DNA from: Botryococcus braunii
Lineage: Eukaryota > Chlorophyta > Trebouxiophyceae
Reading direction: 5' to 3'
Length of the DNA stretch: 32,500 nucleotides
NCBI GenBank assembly: GCA_002005505.1
Contig: KV908687.1
Coordinates: 84,902-117,401 of the forward strand
The notes under the pieces were generated by a model that saw only the letters and a list, made by a program, of their open reading frames with translations, was not told the origin of the DNA and did not search any database. A program made the position numbers and the translations under genes. Of this stretch, positions 8,847 through 19,566 are shown one piece after another (the stretch's first letter is position 1; every line of letters begins with the position of its first letter).

Positions 8847-9077
8847 ATGGGGTCTCGACGCTTAGAGGCGCAGCGAGCGAACGCCACCCTCTTTGACGTT
8901 GAACATCTCCGCAGAGGATGCTTCTACTGTGACGCGTGCGAAAAGTATTTTGTTGGGAAAGTCCCGTTAGTGCAAGTTGCATCGGCCATCGATCCTGTTA
9001 TCTATTTGAACGATATTGTGACATTGGACTTTCCTGGAAAGAAACACAAACAAACGTACGCATTGGAAGTGAAGTAA
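8847..9077 (+). CDS. Short open frame in the copia leader (76 aa), function unknown
   Basis: This ATG-started frame lies between the primer-binding site and gag and is separate in frame from an earlier ATG (8827) that stops quickly. It contains one CxxC pair (CFYCDACEKYF) and no domain I recognise. It may be an upstream open frame, a captured host exon or chance. It is not part of the normal copia layout, and I cannot assign a role. Confidence 0.3.
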   Translation: MGSRRLEAQRANATLFDVEHLRRGCFYCDACEKYFVGKVPLVQVASAIDPVIYLNDIVTLDFPGKKHKQTYALEVK

Positions 9078-9303
9078 AGTATCCCTATCGACCGTTTAGG
9101 GAGCCGTTGGTTGACTAAGCTTGAAAGTTCTGGGAATTGAATTTTGTACAGCACAGGTATTGGGTTGGTTCACTGCATAAAGAAGTTGAAGAGCTGTCAA
9201 ACTCTGGCATTGAACGTCCCTTGAATACATCGCTGTATCGCTTGTTAATTGTAATTGAGATCCGTAAGTCATTAGCTGCTGAATTTGATCACAGATTGCC
9301 TTC

Positions 9304-12300
9304 ATGAGTGGGTCAGCTGGTGCATCTGCTCCTGGTGGAGCAACTGGTACAGGTGTTACTGCAGCTGTTGTATCAGGCAGCACAGGAGACCCACTAAACC
9401 CAGTCTATAACACACAGAAGTTGGCCCAATCACTTGATGTGTTATGCATAAATGGTTTCAGATGGATGAAGGATGTAGAGAATGTTGCTAGTAGCAAGAA
9501 AATCAAGGTGTGTTTGGATGAGGAACATCCTGACACACCAGGTGATGCTTTGGCTAAGAGCCTAGTTACTGAAAAAATTCCAGATGAGTGGGTTGATGCA
9601 GCTCTGGACAAGCCTACAGCCAAGGAGGCGTATGACTGGCTGAAAGGCAAGTTCACAGGCGGAAAGAACCAGAAGCTCATGTCAAAATGGGCCTTTCTGC
9701 TTGACTCGGGTAAAATTGAGGATGCCCAGACTTACATGGCATTTGTGGCCATGAAGTACAAGCTGGCTAGAGGTTTGAGGGCTAACAAACACCCTGTTGA
9801 TGAGGAGCGCCTTGCCATGGGTATAGTTAGCTGCCTTCCCAAGGCCTTTACCCACAGTCAGTCCCATTTGTATGATTCATGTGTGGGGAAAGATGAGGAT
9901 GAGGTTGTATCTCGTATCAGTGCATGTGCCAAGTTTCTGGGCATTGATCAGGAGAAAGCTCCCTCTGCTTCTGCAAATCTTGTTCCCTCTGGTCCCCCTA
10001 GACCAAAGAATGCACCTGGGTTTGATGGCAATAGACCCAGGGGCATGCCCCATGACGTGCCTACCAACTTTCATGGGTGCTGGTTCTGCTTAGAGGAGGG
10101 TCACATCAGGCTGAATTGTCAGAAGTACAAAGATGATTGCGCCAGAAGGGCTGCAATCCTGGCTGGCAGAGGGCGACCTCAAAATCCTGTAGGAGGAATG
10201 GCAACTACATACTCCTCTGACTCAGGTGAATTGTCCTCACAGTGGGTGATAGATTCTGGGGCCTCCACACATGTGTGTAATGATGTACGTCTGATGCATA
10301 ATGTTCACTGGTATCCAATTCCAAAGGGTTTAAATCTAGCCACTGGCGAACACGTGGCGCAGCGTAAGGCATGTGGGACTGTGTGCTTGGTGGATCAGCA
10401 GGGAAATACATGCATATTGAGAGATGTTGAACTTGTTCCAACTGCATTGGAAAATTTAATGTCAGTGTCTGCTGGAGTTGTTGATGGTTTAAATTTTTCA
10501 ACAAATCCACTAGGAGAAGTCACACATGTTTGCTGCCAGAAGTCATCGTTTCGAGTAGAAGTGACAAAAGAAAGAGGACTATACTTCTGCTCAGTGATAT
10601 GTCAGTCAGTAAAGTTGCCCCATGTTGCTGGCATTGCACACAAGTGTGCAGAGTACGACTTATGGCATGCAAGACTAGGACACCCTAGCAGTAAAAACAT
10701 GGAACGCTTGCAAACCGAAGATATGGTGAAAGGCATTGAGACGTCATTATCACCTTGCAATCATGGTCACTCACATTGTGAGGTTTGTGTTCTGGGGAAG
10801 CAGACTAGAGAGAGCTACCCACGCTCTCCGGCAACGGCTACAGAGCGATTAGAGATTGTCCACATGGATATTGTGGGTGAACTGCCTGTACCGGGTGCTG
10901 AAGGAGAGAGATACATGCTCACCATGCTGGATGATTTCTCAAAGGCGGGTGTTGCAAGGGCATTGGTCCTGAAGTCTCAGGTGGGTGATGCTGTTAGAGC
11001 AATTCTCCTGTACTTAGAAAATCAGACTGGCCATACTGTAAAAGTTGTCAGGACTGATAGAGGGACTGAGTTTGTAAACTCAGATTTGCGTGAGTTCTTT
11101 CAGTCAAAGGGGATAAGACACGAGACGTCTGCCCCTTATACCCCGCAACAAAATGGCCGGGCCGAACGCTTTAACCGTTCCTTGAAAGAGAAGGTTAGAA
11201 TGTTGCTGCTACAGGCTAAGGCTCCACAAAGCTTGTGGACCGAAGCGCTGCCTACTGCTGTTAGGTTACTAAACCTCAGGGCAATTAAGGGGAAGACTGC
11301 TACCCCTTATGAGCTATTATTTGGCAGGAAGCCTGCTGTTCATTACTTGAGGGTATTTGGCTGTCTGGCATACATCAAAACGCCTGACAAGGATCTGTCT
11401 GCCTTTTCTCCTAGATCAGAGGCAGGAATGTTTGTCGGGTACGAACCAGCATCTAAGGCATATAGAGTGCTGGTTGGGGATAAGATCAAGGTGTCAAAAA
11501 ATGTGAAATTTTTTGAAGACAAATTGGGTATCCACACTCTCTCTACAGATACCCAACTGCCCCCTGATTTCCCACGTGATGTAAACTGTGATCAGGTGCC
11601 AAGCTCTGCAGACGAAGAGGACTGGGATTTTGTCCCAGTTGACATTGCTGAGGCAGTGGACATGAACAGGGAAGCTGGAAGGGGAGAAGACCAAATCCTA
11701 CCAGCTAACGTAGAAGTGTTGCAGAGACTCAATGAAGTACTAAGGCAACAAGCTCCGGCGGAAGAGAGTGGGAACAGGGATACACATGGTCCAGGCGTCT
11801 CAGGGGAAGAGTCAATGGGCCCTGGGGATGAGCAGGAACAGCCAGGAGATGGTGAAAATGATCCCGGTAGTGACTCGGATCAGGACCGCTCATCACAGGA
11901 GTCTGACAGTGGGGATGAGGCGCAGGTTAGGGTAAGAGGTGGGATGAGTAGGTATGATCTTAGAGAGACACTTGCTCAACCTGATAAGTATATACCTGGA
12001 TCTTACTTTGTCAAAGACGATGCGATAGCAGGAGCAACAAGGGTCACATCACCTAACCAAAATGGTGCAAAGGAGAAGGAGGTCCTGTCCTCTAGGAATG
12101 TAAAAATCCCTAACGATTGGTTTGAGGCGAGGAATTCACCTCAATGGGTATATTGGAAGGAGGCTATGAATGAGGAAATGGACTCAATTGAGTCTCATGA
12201 GACATTTGAATACTGTCACAAGCCTTCCCATGCCAAGGTGATCCCACTGAAGTGGGTTTATGCAATTAAAACTGATGGTTTTGGGGATGTAATCAGGTTC

Positions 12301-13698
12301 AAGGCGAGGCTTGTGGCACAAGGATGCAAACAAAGACCAGGGGTGGATTATTTTGAGACTTTTGCTCCTGTCAGTACACACTCGTCCAGGCGTGTGCTTC
12401 TGAATCTGGCAAACGCTAAGGGATGGAAGGTACATCAGGTAGATATTAAAACTGCCTTTCTTAATGGGTCCTTAGAGGAGGAAGTTTATGTAACTCAACC
12501 CCCCTGTTTCTCTAATGGTGATTCGAGTAGAGTATGTAAGCTTCTGAAATCATTGTATGGCCTGAAGCAGGCCCCACGCGCGTGGCATAAGCGCCTTGTT
12601 GAAGAGCTTAGCAAGTTTGGCTTTACTGCCTGCAAAAGCGATTCATCACTGTTTGTCAACAAGGAATCCTATGAGTCACATGTTTACTTGCTGACTTATG
12701 TTGATGACTTGTTGATTGTATGCAAGGAAGGGGAAACCATTGAGCAAGTCAAATCTAAGCTCACTTGTAGTTTCTCTATTCATGATCTTGGTGAGATTAA
12801 ATCATTTCTGGGATGTGAAATCACCAAAGATGAGACCACTGGGAGCCTCAAGATGACTAACGTATTAAAAATTGAGAGGCTGGTGGAGGAGTATGGACTT
12901 CCTGCACAAGGCAGGGATGTTGATACTCCAATGGCGCATGGGTTTGTCACTTCACAAAATCCAGAGCCACCCTTGGGGGCTGGTGGTGAGCAGGTAGGAG
13001 CAGGCACACCATTGCCAGAGGGTCACAGGTATCTGGAGCTCGTGGGATCACTACAATACCTAGCTACCACAACTAGGCCTGACATAGCTCAGGCTGTGGG
13101 GGTTTTGAGTCGGTTCAGGGGGCAACCTACGACAGCGCATTGGAATGGTGCTATAAGAGTACTGAGGTACTTAAATTGCACTAAGGAAATGGGCATAACG
13201 TACACTAACTCTGGTGACAATGAGTTGGTGGGATACGTGGATGCAGATTTTGCTGGTGACTTGGATGGAAGAAAATCAACCACAGGGTTTGTTCTTCTTC
13301 TAAACGGGTCAGCAGTGTCTTGGTGCAGCAAGAAGCAATCTTCAGTGTCTACATCTACTGTGGAAGCTGAATTTGTTGCGACTGCTGCGGCAGTAAAGGA
13401 GGTAATGTGGATGGGTGGTATGCTGGAAGAGCTTGGAGTCACAGTGAAGACTGTCAAGCTATTCTGTGATAATCAAGGGGCTATACAGCACTTGAAAAAT
13501 CACATAGTGTCAAAGTTCACTAAGCATATCAGCATCAGCTATCATTATGCACGTGAGAAAGTGGCTTGGGGGCAGATTGACCCTGTCTATGTTGCTACAT
13601 CTGAAAATGTAGCAGATATGTTTACCAAACCACTGGCATCTGCTGCATTTGAGAAGCATAGGGGTAAATTGGGTGTGTCAGGACCTGCTTTTAATTAA
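9304..13698 (+). CDS. Copia gag-pol polyprotein (1464 aa), intact
   Basis: One uninterrupted frame encodes all copia functions in the diagnostic order with integrase before reverse transcriptase. The gag region ends in a zinc knuckle, CWFCLEEGHIRLNC, starting near residue 259 (CX2CX4HX4C). Protease has DSGAS at about 317. The pre-integrase zinc region has WHARLGHP (about 454) and CEVC (about 493). Integrase DDE residues are in HMDIVG (D about 522), RTDRGTEF (D about 584) and NGRAER (E about 620). RT has KWVYAIK, QVDIKTAFLNG, LYGLKQAPRAWH and YVDDLL (1132-1137). RNase H has GYVDADFAGD (about 1310), STVEAEF and FCDNQGA. The C-terminus ends after the usual ADMFTKPL motif. Nothing essential is missing, so the element may be autonomous. 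No stop or frameshift separates gag from pol, so how Gag is made in excess is not visible. Confidence 0.97.
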   Translation: MSGSAGASAPGGATGTGVTAAVVSGSTGDPLNPVYNTQKLAQSLDVLCINGFRWMKDVENVASSKKIKVCLDEEHPDTPGDALAKSLVTEKIPDEWVDAALDKPTAKEAYDWLKGKFTGGKNQKLMSKWAFLLDSGKIEDAQTYMAFVAMKYKLARGLRANKHPVDEERLAMGIVSCLPKAFTHSQSHLYDSCVGKDEDEVVSRISACAKFLGIDQEKAPSASANLVPSGPPRPKNAPGFDGNRPRGMPHDVPTNFHGCWFCLEEGHIRLNCQKYKDDCARRAAILAGRGRPQNPVGGMATTYSSDSGELSSQWVIDSGASTHVCNDVRLMHNVHWYPIPKGLNLATGEHVAQRKACGTVCLVDQQGNTCILRDVELVPTALENLMSVSAGVVDGLNFSTNPLGEVTHVCCQKSSFRVEVTKERGLYFCSVICQSVKLPHVAGIAHKCAEYDLWHARLGHPSSKNMERLQTEDMVKGIETSLSPCNHGHSHCEVCVLGKQTRESYPRSPATATERLEIVHMDIVGELPVPGAEGERYMLTMLDDFSKAGVARALVLKSQVGDAVRAILLYLENQTGHTVKVVRTDRGTEFVNSDLREFFQSKGIRHETSAPYTPQQNGRAERFNRSLKEKVRMLLLQAKAPQSLWTEALPTAVRLLNLRAIKGKTATPYELLFGRKPAVHYLRVFGCLAYIKTPDKDLSAFSPRSEAGMFVGYEPASKAYRVLVGDKIKVSKNVKFFEDKLGIHTLSTDTQLPPDFPRDVNCDQVPSSADEEDWDFVPVDIAEAVDMNREAGRGEDQILPANVEVLQRLNEVLRQQAPAEESGNRDTHGPGVSGEESMGPGDEQEQPGDGENDPGSDSDQDRSSQESDSGDEAQVRVRGGMSRYDLRETLAQPDKYIPGSYFVKDDAIAGATRVTSPNQNGAKEKEVLSSRNVKIPNDWFEARNSPQWVYWKEAMNEEMDSIESHETFEYCHKPSHAKVIPLKWVYAIKTDGFGDVIRFKARLVAQGCKQRPGVDYFETFAPVSTHSSRRVLLNLANAKGWKVHQVDIKTAFLNGSLEEEVYVTQPPCFSNGDSSRVCKLLKSLYGLKQAPRAWHKRLVEELSKFGFTACKSDSSLFVNKESYESHVYLLTYVDDLLIVCKEGETIEQVKSKLTCSFSIHDLGEIKSFLGCEITKDETTGSLKMTNVLKIERLVEEYGLPAQGRDVDTPMAHGFVTSQNPEPPLGAGGEQVGAGTPLPEGHRYLELVGSLQYLATTTRPDIAQAVGVLSRFRGQPTTAHWNGAIRVLRYLNCTKEMGITYTNSGDNELVGYVDADFAGDLDGRKSTTGFVLLLNGSAVSWCSKKQSSVSTSTVEAEFVATAAAVKEVMWMGGMLEELGVTVKTVKLFCDNQGAIQHLKNHIVSKFTKHISISYHYAREKVAWGQIDPVYVATSENVADMFTKPLASAAFEKHRGKLGVSGPAFN

Positions 13699-13710
13699 CT
13701 GACATGTGAA

Positions 13711-13723
13711 GCAAGGGGAAGAT
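13711..13723 (+). other. Polypurine tract of the copia element
   Basis: GCAAGGGGAAGAT lies immediately before TGTTGGG of the 3' LTR, 12 nt after the gag-pol stop codon. Confidence 0.9.
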
Positions 13724-14806
13724 TGTTGGGTTTTGTACTTCATTATGTCATGTTAATTAACATGCGTGCGTGCGTGCACGTGCGTGCGTGCGTGCGTGTG
13801 TCAAGGTACAATCACATGTAATAATTAGCTGTAAGTTAACCAAGCAGTTAACTCAAGGTAAAGACATCTTGACAATGGCTATGAACGATCAATCTATGAG
13901 TATTAATGCATTGAGAGATATTTATTCTATGGCTGTAAATACCTTCCAGCCTTTAGTGGCTGGAAGACATGCATCTAGAGTTAATAAATGTGTTACTGTA
14001 GGATAAGGGTCCAAATTCTGTGGATAGGAACCCTGAGCATGTCCTAATGTTCGTGAAAAAGGCCAGTAGCAGTGCTGGACAGCGCGTTTCCCACGCGCTG
14101 ATCTGAGTACAGATAGCCAGAGAACCCGGACCACCAGGCAGTCATTCGATCTCTTTGGCTTGTTAAGCCGACTCCTGAATGGACTCATGTGAATTGCTTT
14201 CTTTCTCTCTCACTTGTTGTGAGAAACTTCTGTGGAAGCAATTGCTATATGTGGTAAGTCGGGCTCTGCCGTCATGTTTTGATCACGCATAAGTGCGTTT
14301 TGATGATCAGAGACTAAATGGTATGTGAATGTTGCAATTGTTCATCAGTTTGACGCTGTCGACTATGTATGTCTTGGTCAAACTGATTAAGTACATGGTA
14401 ATCAGCTATGTGACGCTGAGGGTGCTTATAGATAAGTTTCATATGCAATGAACTAAGGTTTGTGTTCACAGATGATATACTTGTGAGTATAGTCATCATT
14501 TATGATAATATAACCTTTGATCTTTGCAGGTAGTATTTAGTGTGTGTTTCGTTCGACAGTAGTTTGTAAGTCATTCGATCTTTGGCTTGTTAAGCCGATC
14601 CTGAATGACTCATGTGAATTGCTTTCTTTCTCTCTCATTGTTGTGAGAACTTCTGTGGAAGCAATTGCTATATGTGAATTGTTCATCAGTTTGACGCTGT
14701 CGACTATGTATGTCTTGGTCAAACTGATTAAGTACATGGATGATATACTTGTGAGTATAGTCATCATTTATGATAATATAACACCTTTGGATCTTTGCAG
14801 ATCACA
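13724..14806 (+). repeat. Copia 3' LTR (1083 bp)
   Basis: It is identical to the 5' LTR for about the first 540 bp. From about 14262 on it is riddled with losses of one to a few bases, many in short runs (for example gggg to ggg, ggatct to gatct, aaactt to aactt). It carries the same arrangement of split and joined E1-E2-E3 blocks, so the duplication was already in the template. It ends atcaca, followed by the GTCTC target duplication. Confidence 0.95.
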
Positions 14807-14811
14807 GTCTC

Positions 14812-17600
14812 GTCTTTCTATCTGCATAAGACTTCTGTCGTTGTTGTGCAGAGGCAAGTTAGACTTGGCACTTTTTAAGCATCTGCAGCCCCCAACCCAC
14901 TCAGAAACAGCAGGATTTGCAGAACGTGAAGGACAGCAGAAGACAAGGGGTAGGGAATGGCGCCCATGATTCAGAAGAAGGGTGTTGCAGTGTGAAGCCG
15001 GAGAGAGTTTTGTAAGCAAACTCTACCATGCTGAATACTTGCACCATCATCATGTCTCGGCCCACAAACCCTCTTAGCATGTCTTCCATGTCCGATTCAT
15101 CCTCTCTGTCAGTCTGAGGGTGGTAAGCCGTAGACATAGCAATTCAGTGCCTAACAGTTTAACAAAGGCCTCCAAAATGGCTAGTAATCTCGGATCCTAT
15201 CACTAACAATGGAGGTAGGCATCCAAATCTAACAAAGACCTGTCAATAAACAGTTGTGCAAGTTGAGGTGCAGTGATGGTTTTAGTGCATGCAGCCAAGA
15301 CACACAACTTAGAAAACCTATCAACAAAACCACAATAGAATCAAACCCATAGCAACAGGTAAATCCGTTACTAAATCAAGGGAAACGCTCTGCCAAGGTC
15401 CATCCGGAATGGGCAGCGGCTGAAGCAACCCATAAGGTACAGCTCCAGCCCTTTATGCGCTGGCAGGCTCACAAGATCTGCATAATCCCTGACTGATGAA
15501 CTGAGACGTGGCCACCAAAATTCCCTGCACACTAGCTCATACATCTTGTTAATACCAAGATGGCCAGAAAAGGGGTGGTATGGCACTCTCTCAACACCTT
15601 CTCTCTCAATGCATCAGGTACATACACCTTCCCTGACTACACAGAATAAGGTACAGAGTCCTCAATACCAAAACACCTTCTCCACAAGTTTAGCAACTGT
15701 GGGATCAGAAACACAAGCAAGGCAATCTCTTGTAGGAGAGAGAGACAGAACAGAGGAGACATGCATCATTGCAAGGTCAACACGCCTAGACAAGCATCTG
15801 CAACCACATTATCAGTGCCTTTAACATACTTATATCAGGCATAAACCTCATAATCTCAGTGACCCACTTCCTGCTACTTGTCCTAACAGAGCAGTCATAA
15901 GTACTTTAAAGCCTGCTGATCAATGTGAACTGTAAATTTAGCACCCACAACAAATGTTCCATTTAACAAAGCATGACAAGAGCAATAATCTCTGTCATAC
16001 GGGCCATTTTCTTCAGGGGGCTGGAGTTCCTGGACTCAAAGGGACGGGCTGCAGTCCTTGGCCTTGATCCTGCTGCAAAACAGCACCCACAGCAAATCCT
16101 GAGGCATCTACATGTACACAAAAGGTTTATCTAATCTGGCATTAATAACATGGAGGGAGGAACAAGATCCTTCAATGCAGTAAAGGCTTCGATTGAGGTC
16201 CCTCCCAAGTCCAAGGCACATCCTTCTTCAACAATCAGTGAGGGAAATGCAACATCTGCAAAATGTCCATGAATGTGTCATAATATTGTGTCAAGCCTAG
16301 GAAACTCTCAACTGTGACACATTCAGGGGAGTGGGCCAGTCCCGGATGGCTGCAACCTTCCTCGGATCCACCATAATCCCTTGAGGTGTCAACAAGTGTC
16401 CCAAGTTTTCCACCGGCTTAGAAACAAACTCACATTCAGACTTGTACAATAGAATTTATGCTCCCTAAGCACTGACGGATAGTATGTAAGTGCTCCATGT
16501 GTTCTTCAACAGATTAGAATAAATGAGGATGTCATCCAGGTAGACGACACAAACCTATCCAGAAAGGGAGCCAGGATAGTATTCATAACAGATTGAAATG
16601 TGCAGGAGCGTTTGTAAGTCCAAAAGACATCAGTGAACTCATAGTGGCCATAACGGGTCTTTAACGCTGTTTTCTATGCTTTCATCATGCATCCTAATCT
16701 GATGATAGCCAGAAGCAAGATCAAGCTTGAGAAAACACAACTACCATGCAGCTGCTCAAACATTTCATCTACCCTAGGGTGTTGGTTTTTCACTGTAACC
16801 TATTTTAGGCTCTATATCAATGCATAAACGCCACCACCATTCTTTTGGGAACAAACAGAATGGGTGCACCAAAAGGAGAGGTTGACGGGCGGATGAAGCC
16901 CCTTTCCAGCAATTCCTGCAGTTGTGCACGAGCTGAGCAAGCTGAGCTCCAGACACGGATATATGCGGGAGGCTGGTGGATTGCGTCCGGCTCCAGTCTG
17001 ATATATGGCCACCAGCACGAGAAGGTGGCAAGCCTGAGGCAGTCCAGAAAGCACATCTTTAAAATCCTGCAAAAGCTGCTTCAACTCTGGCACGTCATAT
17101 GCATTAGTTCTGGGAGGTTCAGTAACCGCATTAAGCTGAATAAGGTACATTGGATCACCCGACTTAACCAATTCTTCCACTTCCATGGAAGAGACCACAT
17201 ACTCAGGAACACCGGACCTTTGGCAGCCCACAAGTACATGTGTTTATCAGAATGAATCAATGAAACTGCATTCAGTTTCCAATTAACAACTGGGTTAAAA
17301 CAGTCAACCAAGGTTTCCATAAAACAAGGTCATAATATGCCAACTCAGTGGGGAGACAGGTGACTCCAAAATCCAGAGACCCCCAGTCAGGTCCATTGAC
17401 ACATTACTCCTACTACAGAGTCCTACCATCAGCCACACGTATCGTAACAGGGAATTCAAAGGCAATTGGGAAGGGAAAGCTCCTGAACCAGTTGCTCATC
17501 AATAAATTGGTAGAGGCTCCACTATCCAACAAAATCCTGACAGGTCTATCAGCAAGAATTCCCTCAAATTCAATGCAAGTAGAAGAAAGTCAGGACCGTT
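14812..17600 (-). pseudogene. Chromovirus pol (protease, RT, RNase H, integrase), many frame breaks
   Basis: Reading from high to low coordinates, I recognise protease with LLDSGAST (about 17510-17532), the start of RT with GFIRPSTSPFGAPILFVPK (about 16845-16905), the RT active site VVYLDDILIYS (about 16516-16550), RNase H VDASGFAVGAVLQQ (about 16060-16110), the integrase zinc region SGHLGINKMYELV (about 15510-15575), the integrase fragment [13 protein letters not shown] (about 15290-15330) and the late core STAYHPQTD (about 15110-15137). Each motif sits in a different frame from its neighbours because of small indels, mostly apparent losses. The protein is therefore not encoded as the sequence stands. 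The run of losses continues from the adjoining copia LTR, so sequence error is a serious alternative to decay. Confidence 0.85.
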
Positions 17601-18229
17601 CACAACCTAACTAGTGTTTAGCTGCACAAAAGAGTCAAAACAAGTTGCGGCAGGGGTTTCTTCTTCACACTAAGACAACCAGTCTGAACCAGGCAACGAA
17701 ACAAGGGCAAGCCTGTATTGGAACTGCAGTGGGGTGTGCACATAAAGGTGGAAGTAAGACCCAGTGCATCCAAAACAGAAACCGAGAGTAATAATCATGA
17801 GACTGTTGTTGTGTAGTCCCTTCCAGCACCTCTTCACAGTTGCCTTGACAAGAGAACACTGTCAATCTGTCCTGGCAATAGTTGTGACACAAGCTGGCTA
17901 ACAGTACACTCCCTGTTACTACTACCAACAAACAGACAACATGAGCATCACTAGAAGGAAGGTGAGGAGCTGCATCTCTCTTAAACATGCACACAGGACT
18001 AGCTAGGTCACTGGCATGGGGGGATGTCTGAAACTCTCTACATATACCATGCCCATCCACATAATGGGTCATAAAGGAATGGCAACAACTGTGAAAGAAA
18101 TCCTGCAGAGTACCAAGTCCATACACGATAGGAATCCCATACTGAGTAACGGGACAGTTGGCAGACATCTGAGGCAGGTCTCACACTGCTGCAATACCAA
18201 AGAAGAACACCAAATCAAGTGGTGTTTGA

Positions 18230-19243
18230 TTTGTGACGTTGCTTTCTGAGCTCTGGGTGCAATTGGAAGCACCGCTTAGCTGCGTGCCCAGGCTTGCCAC
18301 AATGCGTGCAAGTCTGCGTGGCAGGTTTGTAAGTCCAGGCTCTTGGAGTCGCTTGGGCCTTTTGGAGGTTGGTGCGGCGTCCTGGAGTGACTGGGGATAT
18401 CTGAAATAGTTACTGCATGCTTGAAAAGGTCCACAAGTGTCTTGGGATACTGTAGCGAGATGGGTTTTTGCAAATCTGCCCTGCAGCCCTGCAAAAACAA
18501 GTGGCACAGAGTGTCCTCAGCAAATGCACTTGGAACCTTTGCACGTAAAGCATTAAACGTAGCAATATATGTTCTCATATCCTGTTTGCCCTGCGAAAGA
18601 TTGAGCAGCTGCTCCAGGTACCGTTTGTGCAACTCTACAGGCCTAAATGCCACTGTCAGAGCTGACACAAAATCACCCCACTCCCATAGGCTGACAAACT
18701 GCCAGAAGCAATCAGATGAAATTGCCTGTCCACCAATCAAGAGCTTGCCCTCAGAAACATCGACGCGACTTCCACTGCACGAGTGATGCGAGATCTATCC
18801 ATATGCCCTCAAGTACATTTCGCACTGCATTAGCCAAGGATCAAGCTTCATTGCATCCCCTTCAAATACAGGTGGATCAGGAAACTTCAGGAGGGCTTCC
18901 CTGAACCCGAAGAGACGGAAGCCGATGCCGCAGTGCCGTTGGCATAGGCTGAGTCGTGACAACAGGAACAGGCTGCGCTAAAGCCCGCTGAATGATTTCT
19001 GCAAATCCATCCAAGAGGTTCTGGGTCGTGCATCAGGTGGAGCAATCGACGGAACACTAGATCGTGCCGCAGCAACCTCTGCGGTAGAGCACCGATAGAG
19101 ACCAAATGCCTAATCATGAGAGCTGGATCTACATCCGAAAGATCTATATCCTCATCAACAGAGGGATCTACAGGAGGATCTGGGTCAACACGACCTGGGC
19201 TAGGTGCACGGGCTCGAGACCCCGAACGAGGATTGCGAGACAT
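18230..19243 (-). pseudogene. Chromovirus gag with zinc knuckle, frame breaks
   Basis: A start ATG at 19241-19243 opens MSRNPRSGSRARAPSPGR, an Arg/Pro-rich N-terminus. The capsid-like region (about 18276-18740) reads WEWGDFVSALTVAF, RYLEQLLNLSQGKQDMRTYI and LFLQGCRADLQ, typical of a retrotransposon gag domain. A zinc knuckle CTHCGKPGHAAKRC (CX2CX4HX4C) lies in another frame at about 18265-18306. At least two frame changes separate the start from the capsid region and the capsid region from the knuckle. Confidence 0.85.
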
Positions 19244-19292
19244 CTCTAAGCACGAAAGAAAGAACTCACCACAAACGAACGACAAGGAACTA

Positions 19293-19310
19293 TCCTTGTC
19301 GCCGATACCA
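19293..19310 (-). other. Chromovirus primer-binding site
   Basis: On the minus strand TGGTATCGGCGACA follows the 5' LTR end after one base. The first seven bases, TGGTATC, match the initiator methionine tRNA 3' end used by many plant LTR elements; the rest diverges. A small hairpin (gacaagga / tccttgtc, 19281-19300) overlaps it. Confidence 0.7.
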
Positions 19311-19311
19311 C

Positions 19312-19566
19312 TGTAGTATAGCTTAGTGGAAGAGGTTTAGGAATCAGACAATTTGTGGTGTGCTTGGAAAGAGTGTTACATGATTGATTCGCAAGCCCAC
19401 TCTTAAACCCAGGGTGGGTTGAATTATACTGTACTGCCTCAGACGCGTAGTCGGGCAACCGAGCGAACTACCTGAGCGAGGTTGTACTGCGAACCCAGAT
19501 CACATGGCAAGTCAATGAGCAATGCCAAGGACCATACTAGAGCATTATACCCTAGGAAATGCTACA
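19312..19566 (-). repeat. Chromovirus 5' LTR (255 bp)
   Basis: It matches 6227-6517 with about three substitutions and lacks about 36 bp present in the other copy. It shows no run of single-base losses, unlike the adjacent gag and pol. Its last four bases, TACA, were duplicated by the insertion of the A-B-A-B-A element. Confidence 0.93.

Larger units (their letters stand above)
7707..14806 (+). mobile_element. Ty1/copia LTR retrotransposon, complete and recent
   Basis: LTRs are at 7707-8826 and 13724-14806, with termini TGTTGGG...ATCACA. The target-site duplication GTCTC is at 7702-7706 and 14807-14811. A polypurine tract (13711-13723) precedes the 3' LTR, and one intact 1464-codon gag-pol frame lies between. 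The first 540 bp of the two LTRs are identical as far as I can read, which indicates a very recent insertion. The second half of the right LTR is 37 nt shorter, through many small losses. The element lies antisense inside the chromovirus pol gene. Confidence 0.95.

Noticed and set aside
9096..9383. 95-codon antisense frame over the copia leader and gag start
   Set aside because: It is a shadow of the gag frame; low complexity at one end and no domain.
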